Shown: one piece after another, positions 7,717 to 13,559 of the stretch
How positions within the stretch are numbered: position 1 is the stretch's first letter
Layout: the number at the start of each line of letters is the position of its first letter
Source: Bacteroidales bacterium
Lineage (GTDB): Bacteria; Bacteroidota; Bacteroidia; Bacteroidales; Bacteroidaceae
Reading direction: 5' to 3'
Assembly: GCA_004554665.1 (NCBI GenBank)
Contig: SFKY01000064.1
Location: 1-13,559 of the forward strand
DNA length: 13,559 nt
The notes under the pieces: generated by a model
Told to the model about the DNA's origin: nothing
The model's input: only the letters and a program-made list of their open reading frames with translations
The model's database searches: none
Translations under genes and position numbers: made by a program

Positions 7717-7782
7717 CAAAGGTGGCATATACGACTCCTAAAGGTGGCGTTTACGACACCTAAATGCCGCATTTAGCTTTCC
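7717..7782 (-). repeat. Three tandem 22-bp dyad repeats (array 2)
   Basis: Three units of exactly 22 bp lie at 7717-7738, 7739-7760 and 7761-7782. Read on the - strand they belong to the same family as the array at 2309-2374. The unit at 7761-7782 holds an almost perfect palindrome, TAAATGCCGCATTTA (arms of 7 around one base). The unit at 7739-7760 has one arm mismatch and the unit at 7717-7738 is the most decayed. The array starts 15 bases after the glyA stop codon and ends 6 bases before the terminator stem. Confidence 0.88.
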
Positions 7783-7788
7783 TATACG

Positions 7789-7829
7789 ACAGCAGCCCGA
7801 CATGCGTTCGTGGCTGCTGTTTTTGTTTG
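7789..7829 (+). terminator. Intrinsic terminator of glyA
   Basis: ACAGCAGCC at 7789-7797 pairs perfectly with GGCTGCTGT at 7812-7820, and CGA/TCG inside the loop (7798-7800 with 7808-7810) can add three more pairs. The stem is followed directly by TTTTGTTTG. This is a classic Rho-independent terminator, 88 bases after the glyA stop codon. Confidence 0.88.
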
Positions 7830-7895
7830 ATGGCCTCACAGGAGTGGGCAAAGCGACGACTCAGGCATTTTATTTTTATTTATTTTTGCATTTTG

Positions 7896-7927
7896 CTTGT
7901 CCGTTTCACTTATTCTTTGTACATTTG
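7896..7927 (+). promoter_or_regulatory. Putative lacZ promoter
   Basis: TACATTTG at 7920-7927 is an exact match to the Bacteroidetes -7 consensus TAnnTTTG. CTTG at 7896-7899 lies 20 bases upstream, the proper spacing, and differs at one base from the -33 consensus TTTG. A second exact -7 match, TATTTTTG at 7881-7888, has no -33 partner. The start of transcription would be near 7934. Confidence 0.6.
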
Positions 7928-8073
7928 CCTAACGACTATCAACCACCTATCCCAACGACTGCCAGCGCACCCCCAACATCCTGCGCACCGACAGCTCATC
8001 TATGTACGTCTACGGGATCTGCAAGGAACAGGTTAAACAGATGAATCGACAAACTATCAACCTATCAAAAAAT

Positions 8074-11000
8074 ATGAGAAAAACGATTTTTATCAGTATG
8101 CTCTGCCTGCTGTCATATGTTGCACACGGGCAAACATTCGATTCCCGAGCGTTTTACAAATTCTACAACGACCGGGGAGAAGTGATGGACAACGGCGGCT
8201 CGACAGACAACATGGCCAACATCATCCTGGGCCGTGAAGCCAAGGGCTCTGCCGGGCAGCTGCTTCGTATCTACGCTGCCGAAGAGGGTTGCTACCACCT
8301 TGGACTTCCCGGTTACGACAAAGGACTTGACTACACGTCGGATGCCAAGGCCGACCAGCTCATCATACAGTGGGACGGCGACACAGGCAACATCCACCAG
8401 CTATGGACGCTTACCCCCGCCGGCGAGGGCAGCTACATCATCTCGCCGCGCAAGCATGCCCAGCTGGCCCTGAGCTACCGCAAAGACGGCAAGGTACAGC
8501 TGGTGGCCAAAAACGAGGCCGACCCCACCCAGCACTGGACCATCAAGAAGACCAACGAGCCTATGCCCCGCAATGTGAACGCCGTGGGTAAGGAGAATTG
8601 GGAAAACGAGCGCATCTTTGCCATCAACAAAGAGCCCGGGCGCAACACCTTCCACCCCTTCCTCTCCAGCGAAAGCATGCGCCAAGACCCCAATCTGATG
8701 GAGCCTTGGGAGTTTCCGCGCGCTTCCAACTTCATGTTGCTCAGCGGTATGTGGAAATTCCATTGGGTAGACAACCCCGACAAGCGGCCGAAGGATTTCT
8801 ACAAAGAGGGATTCAATGCCGACAGCTGGCGCGAGATACCTGTCCCCTCGTCATGGGAGATGCAGGGGTACGGCACGCCCATCTATACCAACGTCACCTA
8901 TCCCCACAAAAACACGCCGCCCTTCATCCGCACGGTGGAAGGATGGACGATAGAGAAGGAAAACAATCCGGTAGGTTCCTATATCCGCACCTTCAACATC
9001 GGAAAAGAGTGGTTGGACAAAGAGGTGTTCCTGCACTTCGACGGCTGCTACAGTGCCCTCTACATCTGGATAAACGGCAAGGCGGTGGGCTATTCGCAAG
9101 GTGCCAACAACGACGCCGAGTTTGACGTGACCCGCTATCTCCGCGAAGGACAAAACACCATAGCCTGCGAGGTGTACCGATGGAGCGACGGCTCGTATCT
9201 GGAAGACCAAGACATGTTCCGCCTGAGCGGTATCCACCGCAATGTGTATCTGTATGCCACACGGAAGGTACGTGTGCGCGACTTCCATATTACCGACCGC
9301 TTGAGCAATGATCTGAAAACGGCCACCTTTGAGGTGGAATCGGAGGTGAAAGCCTATGGCAAGAATTTCAGTAACCTGAAACTGGAGGTGCAGGTGCTCG
9401 ATCCGAACCACAAGGAGGTGGCCCGACAGACAGCAGCCATCGCATCGGTGAACCGCTCCAAGCCGCAGACCGTACGCATCAGCGGCAACATACCGGCCAA
9501 CGTGGCCCTGTGGACCGCCGAGACCCCCAATCTGTACACCTTTGTCCTGACATTGAAAGACGCTAAGGGTCAGGTGATTGAGACTGCGGCCAACCGTTAT
9601 GGATTCAGACGTATCGAGGTGCGCGACAACAAGGTCTATATCAACAACGAACTGGTGCTCTTCAAGGGCGTAAACCGCCACGACACACATCCCGTCTTGG
9701 GCAAGGCCATCCCTGTGGCTTCCATGAAGCAGGACATCGAACTGATGAAGCTGAACAACATCAACACGGTGCGCACTTCCCATTACCCCAACGATGCCCG
9801 TATGTACGCCCTGTACGACGCTTACGGCCTCTACGTGATGGACGAGGCCGATGTGGAGTGCCACGGCAACAACTCGATCGGCAGCAAGGACAACTGGGAG
9901 CCGGCCATGATAGACCGCGTGGTGCGGATGGTGCAGCGCGACCGCAATCATCCCTCTATCATCTTCTGGTCTTTGGGCAACGAGTGTGGTGGCGGCAAGA
10001 ATTTCGATGCCATGTACAAGGCCGCCAAAGCCATCGACCCCACCCGCATGATTCATTATGAGGGGAAAAACAACATTGCCGACATCGACTCGCACATGTA
10101 CCCGTCGATCGCCAACATGACGGCGTTTGACCGGTCGGGCCGCAACAAGCCTTATTTCCTCTGTGAGTATGCCCACGCAATGGGCAACTCCATCGGCAAT
10201 CTTCCCGAGTACTGGGACTACATCGAAAACCACTCCGCACGACTCATCGGCGGCTGTATCTGGGACTGGGTGGACCAAGGCCTGACCAAACAGGGCCGTC
10301 CGCAAAACGAATACTACTACGGAGGTGACTTCGGTGACCAGCCCAACGACCGCGACTTCTGCTGCAACGGTATAGTAACCCCTGACCGCCAGGTAACGCC
10401 GAAACTGATGGAGGTGAAAAAAGCCTACCAATATATAGAGGTGAAGCCTACGGCCGACTGCCGCCGTATCAGCATCCGCAACAAGTACGACTTTCTGTCG
10501 CTCGATGCTTTCTGCATGGACTGGCAGGTACTGAGAAACGGTGTATGCGTGGAGCAGGGCACATCGTGTCTGCCCGCAGCCGGAGCCAACCAGACCGTGG
10601 AGGTGGCAGTGCCTATCAAGACGACAATGGACGATGCTGCCGAATACGCGCTCAATGTCTATTTCAAGAAAAAAGCACCCGAATCGTGGGTTCCCGCAGG
10701 CCACTATTTCTCCAGCGAGCAACTGATGCTCAAGGCTGGCAACGCCCTGCCATCCATACCGGTATGCGCCGGGCAGGCCGTGACCCTGACAGAACAAGGA
10801 AACGAACTGATATTCAAGGCTAACAACATGACCATGACGCTCGACAAGACCAAGGGTGAGATGGTATCGCTCATCATGGGCGGGCAGGAGCGCATCCACA
10901 ACCGCCAAGGCTTCACCTTCAACTGGTATCGCTCCATCAACAACGATGGCAGGGAGTGGTTAGAGACATCGGTCAAGACCAACGACTGCACGGTAACACG

Positions 11001-11628
11001 GGCCGAGGGCAACTATATCGTCACCGTAAACAGCACCGCCACGCTGAAGACCAAGAAGGGCGACAGCTATCCCTACAAAGTGGTGTACACCGTGAAGCCC
11101 AATGGTGTGGTGGACATCGACGCACAGTTCACCCTTGACGAGGAAACCTATCGGGTACCGAGACTGGGACTCACGGCTGCTCTCTGCGCAGGCATGGAGG
11201 AGGTGACCTACTATGGCCGCGGCCCGTGGGAGAACTATGCCGACCGCAAGGCTTCGGCTTACCTGGGCCGATACAGCACCACGGTCACCGAGATGGAAGA
11301 GGCTTACGTGCGCTCACAGAGCATGGGTAACCGCGAGGATACACGCTGGCTGACACTCACCGACAAGGGAGGCACGGGCATCCTGATACAAGCCGACAAG
11401 GCGTTCAACTTCTCTGCCCTGCATTTCAGCGACCGCCAATTGTGGAACGACATGCGCCACGGCCATGAGCGCAATGCCCAGCGCCGCCCAGAGACCATCC
11501 TGTGTATCGATGCTGTCCAGCGCGGACTGGGTAACCAGAGTTGTGGTCCCGCTCCCCTCCCCCAATACGAGATGAAACCCGGAACCTACAGCTGCCATTT
11601 CAGTATCAGTGCTGCGGTAGCCCAATAG
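8074..11628 (+). CDS. lacZ: Secreted GH2 beta-galactosidase with N-terminal beta-trefoil-like domain
   Basis: This enzyme hydrolyses terminal beta-galactosides such as lactose or galactan fragments, probably in the periplasm. I start at 8074 because this gives a compact signal peptide (MRKTIFISMLCLLSYVAHG, then Q20) with no lipobox; the same frame also offers ATGs at 8002 and 8041. The 1184 residues exceed E. coli LacZ (1023). Residues about 21-158 form an extra domain with three ricin-like repeats (Q62-L-L, Q109-L-W, Q153-H-W, spaced 47 and 44). The GH2 sugar-binding domain (about 180-385), an Ig-like domain, the TIM barrel (about 500-800) and the C-terminal small-chain domain (about 930-1180) follow. 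The acid/base is E637 in SLGNEC and the nucleophile is E698 in LCEYAHAMGNS. No SusC/SusD genes are adjacent, so it stands outside a visible utilisation locus. Exact substrate is uncertain. Confidence 0.93.
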   Translation: MRKTIFISMLCLLSYVAHGQTFDSRAFYKFYNDRGEVMDNGGSTDNMANIILGREAKGSAGQLLRIYAAEEGCYHLGLPGYDKGLDYTSDAKADQLIIQWDGDTGNIHQLWTLTPAGEGSYIISPRKHAQLALSYRKDGKVQLVAKNEADPTQHWTIKKTNEPMPRNVNAVGKENWENERIFAINKEPGRNTFHPFLSSESMRQDPNLMEPWEFPRASNFMLLSGMWKFHWVDNPDKRPKDFYKEGFNADSWREIPVPSSWEMQGYGTPIYTNVTYPHKNTPPFIRTVEGWTIEKENNPVGSYIRTFNIGKEWLDKEVFLHFDGCYSALYIWINGKAVGYSQGANNDAEFDVTRYLREGQNTIACEVYRWSDGSYLEDQDMFRLSGIHRNVYLYATRKVRVRDFHITDRLSNDLKTATFEVESEVKAYGKNFSNLKLEVQVLDPNHKEVARQTAAIASVNRSKPQTVRISGNIPANVALWTAETPNLYTFVLTLKDAKGQVIETAANRYGFRRIEVRDNKVYINNELVLFKGVNRHDTHPVLGKAIPVASMKQDIELMKLNNINTVRTSHYPNDARMYALYDAYGLYVMDEADVECHGNNSIGSKDNWEPAMIDRVVRMVQRDRNHPSIIFWSLGNECGGGKNFDAMYKAAKAIDPTRMIHYEGKNNIADIDSHMYPSIANMTAFDRSGRNKPYFLCEYAHAMGNSIGNLPEYWDYIENHSARLIGGCIWDWVDQGLTKQGRPQNEYYYGGDFGDQPNDRDFCCNGIVTPDRQVTPKLMEVKKAYQYIEVKPTADCRRISIRNKYDFLSLDAFCMDWQVLRNGVCVEQGTSCLPAAGANQTVEVAVPIKTTMDDAAEYALNVYFKKKAPESWVPAGHYFSSEQLMLKAGNALPSIPVCAGQAVTLTEQGNELIFKANNMTMTLDKTKGEMVSLIMGGQERIHNRQGFTFNWYRSINNDGREWLETSVKTNDCTVTRAEGNYIVTVNSTATLKTKKGDSYPYKVVYTVKPNGVVDIDAQFTLDEETYRVPRLGLTAALCAGMEEVTYYGRGPWENYADRKASAYLGRYSTTVTEMEEAYVRSQSMGNREDTRWLTLTDKGGTGILIQADKAFNFSALHFSDRQLWNDMRHGHERNAQRRPETILCIDAVQRGLGNQSCGPAPLPQYEMKPGTYSCHFSISAAVAQ

Positions 11629-11646
11629 CGCAGCGGCATTAACCAG

Positions 11647-11710
11647 AAGAGTAAGGGGCGTGGCTTCTTGGCTGATTTGCAGCCGTCTGAAGCCCACGCC
11701 CCTTACTCTT
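11647..11710. terminator. Bidirectional terminator between lacZ and upp
   Basis: The arm at 11647-11667 pairs with 11689-11710 over 21 base pairs, with a single bulged C on the right side. Inside the loop a second small stem forms (GGCTG at 11670-11674 with CAGCC at 11680-11684). On the + strand the stem ends in CTCTTTTCC, giving a short T tract. It lies 18 bases after the lacZ stop codon and 36 bases after the end of upp on the other strand, so it can serve both convergent genes. Confidence 0.88.
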
Positions 11711-11746
11711 TTCCTGTATGCCAAGTGCCACACGGCCGATGCGCAA

Positions 11747-12406
11747 TCACACCTTCTCGCCGTAGCAGAGGTCTCCTGCATCACCGAATCCGGGCACGAT
11801 ATACTTGTATTCGTTCATACCAGGATCGATAGCAGCGCACCAGATGGTCGTCTTGTCATCGGGGAAGGTCTGGCGGATATGGTCAATGCCTTCCGGCGTG
11901 GCAATGACGCATGCCACGTGTACATGCTTGGGCGTACCCTTGGTGAGGAACGCCTTGTAGCCCAGTTCCATACTGCCTCCCGTGGCCAACATGGGGTCTG
12001 CCACTATCAGCGTCTTTCCCTCGATACTCGGCGTGGCCAGATACTCCACATGGATACCCACCTGATGGTGCGCCTCGTCTGTGTACTCACGATAGGCAGA
12101 CACGAAAGCGTTGCCGGCATGGTCGAAGACATGGAGGAATCCCTCGTGGAACGGCAGGCCGGCACGGAAGATGGTTGCCAACACCATCTCATCGGTAGGC
12201 ACCTGCACAGTAGCTACGCCCAGCGGGGTCTCCACCGCCGTCGGAACATAAGCAAGGGTCTTGGATATTTCAAACGCCTCAAACTCACCCACCCGCCTGA
12301 TGTTGTTCCTAAAGAGCAGGCGGTTTTTCTGATACTCCTTGTCCCGCATCTCAGCCATGTATTGGCCGATGATGGAGTTGGAATCGCTCAAATTAATGAT
12401 TTTCAT
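11747..12406 (-). CDS. upp: Uracil phosphoribosyltransferase
   Basis: This salvage enzyme makes UMP from uracil and PRPP in the cytoplasm. The protein has 219 residues, near the usual size of 208-220. The RAGLPFHEG segment (81-89) and the PRPP loop VADPMLATGGSM (135-146, with D137 and the T142-G143-G144 turn) are intact. The C-terminal uracil-binding stretch YIVPGFGDAGDLCYG (202-216) is also intact. The start at 12406 is the first ATG after a good -7 box and gives the expected N terminus. It is a single-gene unit, convergent with lacZ and divergent from pckA. It complements the de novo pyrBI genes elsewhere in the window but shows no shared regulatory site with them. Confidence 0.96.
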   Translation of the reverse strand: MKIINLSDSNSIIGQYMAEMRDKEYQKNRLLFRNNIRRVGEFEAFEISKTLAYVPTAVETPLGVATVQVPTDEMVLATIFRAGLPFHEGFLHVFDHAGNAFVSAYREYTDEAHHQVGIHVEYLATPSIEGKTLIVADPMLATGGSMELGYKAFLTKGTPKHVHVACVIATPEGIDHIRQTFPDDKTTIWCAAIDPGMNEYKYIVPGFGDAGDLCYGEKV

Positions 12407-12455
12407 CTCAGTATTTGGTTATGCTGTTGATAGTCTGCATGTTAGTAACAGATGC

Positions 12456-12487
12456 CAAAATTACAATGAAATTCACAAACAGACAAG
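12456..12487 (-). promoter_or_regulatory. Putative upp promoter
   Basis: On the - strand TAATTTTG (12463-12456) matches TAnnTTTG exactly. CTTG (12487-12484) lies 20 bases upstream, one base off the -33 consensus. Transcription would begin near 12449, leaving a leader of about 43 bases. The arrangement is the same as that upstream of lacZ. Confidence 0.6.
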
Positions 12488-12699
12488 CAAATTCGTATTT
12501 TTCCCATCCCCATCGCCCTCATTTTTTCACCCGTCGCCCTACCCCCTTCCAGCCATTGGCCATTATATCGGGGAACATTTGCAAAGTCTGCGTGGCAAAA
12601 GCGCGGAGCGCTCTGCTGATTTCATATTCTTTAACCTAAAAAATCGCAGATAAAAAGATTTTTGTCGCCACAAACGAAGCGAATGTCTACATTTTTTGT

Positions 12700-12707
12700 T
12701 AATTTTG
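12700..12707 (+). promoter_or_regulatory. Probable -7 box of pckA
   Basis: TAATTTTG matches TAnnTTTG exactly and would give a leader of roughly 70 bases. No TTTG lies 19-21 bases upstream, so the -33 element is poor. The dyad TTTGT-CGCC-ACAAA at 12661-12674 is centred about 46 bases before the expected start of transcription, a place where an activator could substitute for a weak -33. That last point is inference. Confidence 0.5.
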
Positions 12708-12785
12708 CGTGCGGATTAGGGAAACAATACTATCCAAAAGGTAAAAGAATAATTTCACAACTTATTTAAATACATTTATTAAGAA

Positions 12786-13559
12786 ATGGCAAAGTTAGAT
12801 TTGACACAGTACGGCATTACCGGTGCAACGGTAATCGCACACAATCCTTCCTACGAGCGGTTGTTTGAGGAGGAGACAAAGGCAGGACTCGAAGGTTTTG
12901 AGGTTGGTCAGGAGACCGAGCTCGGTGCTGTTAACGTAATGACAGGTATCTATACCGGACGTTCGCCTAAGGATAAATACATCGTCATGGACGAGAACTC
13001 TAAGGACACAGTGTGGTGGACATCTGACGAATACAAGAACGACAACCATCCCATGTCTGAAGAGGTTTGGGCAAAGGTAAAGGATATCGCCGTTAAGGAG
13101 CTCTGCAACAAGAATCTGTATGTAGTAGACGGCTTCTGCGGTGCCAACAAAGACACTCGTATGGCTATCCGCTTCATCGTTGAGGTGGCATGGCAGGCAC
13201 ACTTCGTGACCAACATGTTCATCCGTCCGAAGAACCAGGAAGAGTTCGATCAGGAGCCTGATTTCGTAGTTTACTGCGCTTCAAAGGCTAAGGTCGCCAA
13301 CTTCGAGGAGCTCGGACTCCGCAGCGACACCTGCGTCGCCTTCAACGTAAGCAGCAAGGAGCAGGTTATCCTCAACACCTGGTACGGCGGCGAGATGAAG
13401 AAGGGTATGTTCTCCATGATGAACTACTACCTCCCTCTTAAGGGCATCGCAGCCATGCACTGCTCGGCCAACACCGACATGAACGGCGAGAACACCGCCA
13501 TCTTCTTCGGTCTCTCCGGAACCGGCAAGACAACCCTCTCCACCGATCCTAAGCGTAAG
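12786..13559 (+). CDS. pckA: Phosphoenolpyruvate carboxykinase (ATP), 3' end missing
   Basis: This enzyme interconverts oxaloacetate plus ATP with PEP, CO2 and ADP. In succinate-forming Bacteroidetes it is thought to run mainly toward oxaloacetate, fixing CO2 and gaining ATP; that direction is family knowledge, not visible here. The window covers 258 codons of an enzyme that is usually about 530-540 residues, and the frame runs open to the last base. Visible landmarks are TGRSPKDKY with R59 (E. coli R65), NTWYGGEMKKGMFS with Y200 and K205/K206, MHCSANTD with H225, and the P-loop GLSGTGKTT at 242-250 followed by LSTDPKR. These mark the ATP-dependent rather than the GTP-dependent family. The ATG at 12786 gives the normal N terminus, about 80 bases after an exact -7 box. 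No Shine-Dalgarno site is evident. Confidence 0.96.
   Translation, partial: MAKLDLTQYGITGATVIAHNPSYERLFEEETKAGLEGFEVGQETELGAVNVMTGIYTGRSPKDKYIVMDENSKDTVWWTSDEYKNDNHPMSEEVWAKVKDIAVKELCNKNLYVVDGFCGANKDTRMAIRFIVEVAWQAHFVTNMFIRPKNQEEFDQEPDFVVYCASKAKVANFEELGLRSDTCVAFNVSSKEQVILNTWYGGEMKKGMFSMMNYYLPLKGIAAMHCSANTDMNGENTAIFFGLSGTGKTTLSTDPKRK

Larger units (their letters stand above)
7702..8073 (+). other. glyA-lacZ intergenic region and lacZ leader
   Basis: This 372-base gap holds, in order, the second 22-bp repeat array (7717-7782), the glyA terminator (7789-7829), an AT-rich promoter region (about 7867-7927) and a leader of about 140 bases before the chosen lacZ start. The leader contains a 10-base direct repeat, ACTATCAACC, at 7935-7944 and 8053-8062. 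No credible gene is seen in it; the open frames that cross it have no recognisable protein features. Confidence 0.7.
12407..12785. other. Divergent upp-pckA intergenic region
   Basis: This 379-base gap holds a promoter for upp (12456-12487, - strand) and a probable -7 box for pckA (12700-12707, + strand). Between them is mostly pyrimidine-rich, unstructured sequence. Small dyads are present at 12600-12612 (AGCGC/GCGCT), 12639-12663 (AAAAATC/GATTTTT) and 12661-12674 (TTTGT/ACAAA). No plausible gene or RNA is seen. Confidence 0.65.

Noticed and set aside
7764..8036. Small open frame of 90 codons between glyA and lacZ
   Set aside because: It begins inside a repeat unit, runs through the terminator and the promoter, and its translation has no coherent protein pattern.
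8074..8136. Lipoprotein signal on the beta-galactosidase
   Set aside because: The only Cys in the signal region (residue 11) sits within the hydrophobic core and lacks a lipobox with small residues before it.
8851..10908. Long antisense open frame (685 codons) opposite lacZ
   Set aside because: It lies wholly opposite a clearly recognised GH2 gene, and its translation has no recognisable domain. Long antisense frames are common opposite GC-rich genes with strong codon bias.
11660..12430. Open frame of 256 codons on the + strand opposite upp
   Set aside because: It starts inside the terminator stem and lies opposite a complete, motif-bearing upp gene.

Overview
The window looks like ordinary chromosome from a member of the Bacteroidales, probably a Prevotellaceae species with fairly GC-rich genes. 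This rests on the protein types (fused-style PyrB/PyrI operon, RprY-like regulator, secreted GH2 beta-galactosidase, ATP-type PEP carboxykinase), on -7 boxes of the Bacteroidetes form TAnnTTTG upstream of several genes, and on the lack of convincing Shine-Dalgarno sites at most starts. The genus is an inference from recall, not from a search.

Layout: (1) 1-2302, a histidine kinase (5' end missing) and its OmpR-type response regulator, both +. (2) 2303-2462, a convergent gap with three 22-bp tandem repeats and a long perfect hairpin. (3) 2463-4775, a class A penicillin-binding protein on the - strand. (4) 4895-6297, pyrB and pyrI overlapping by one base (aspartate transcarbamoylase, pyrimidine synthesis), divergent from the PBP gene. 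(5) 6421-7701, glyA (serine hydroxymethyltransferase). (6) 7702-8073, a second three-copy array of the same 22-bp repeat family in the opposite orientation, a textbook terminator, and the lacZ promoter and leader. (7) 8074-11628, a secreted GH2 beta-galactosidase with an extra N-terminal beta-trefoil-like domain. (8) 11647-11710, a bidirectional terminator. (9) 11747-12406, upp (uracil salvage) on the - strand. (10) 12407-12785, a divergent promoter region. (11) 12786-end, the first 258 codons of pckA.

Functionally these are mostly independent housekeeping units: envelope sensing, peptidoglycan synthesis, de novo and salvage pyrimidine supply, one-carbon metabolism, beta-galactoside breakdown, and CO2 fixation at the PEP/oxaloacetate node. 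No phage, insertion sequence, CRISPR array, tRNA or rRNA was seen. No new protein system is evident. The most unusual signal is the pair of 66-bp, 22-bp-period dyad repeat arrays, each placed just after the stop codon of a + strand gene and just before a hairpin. The extra lectin-like domain on the beta-galactosidase is second.
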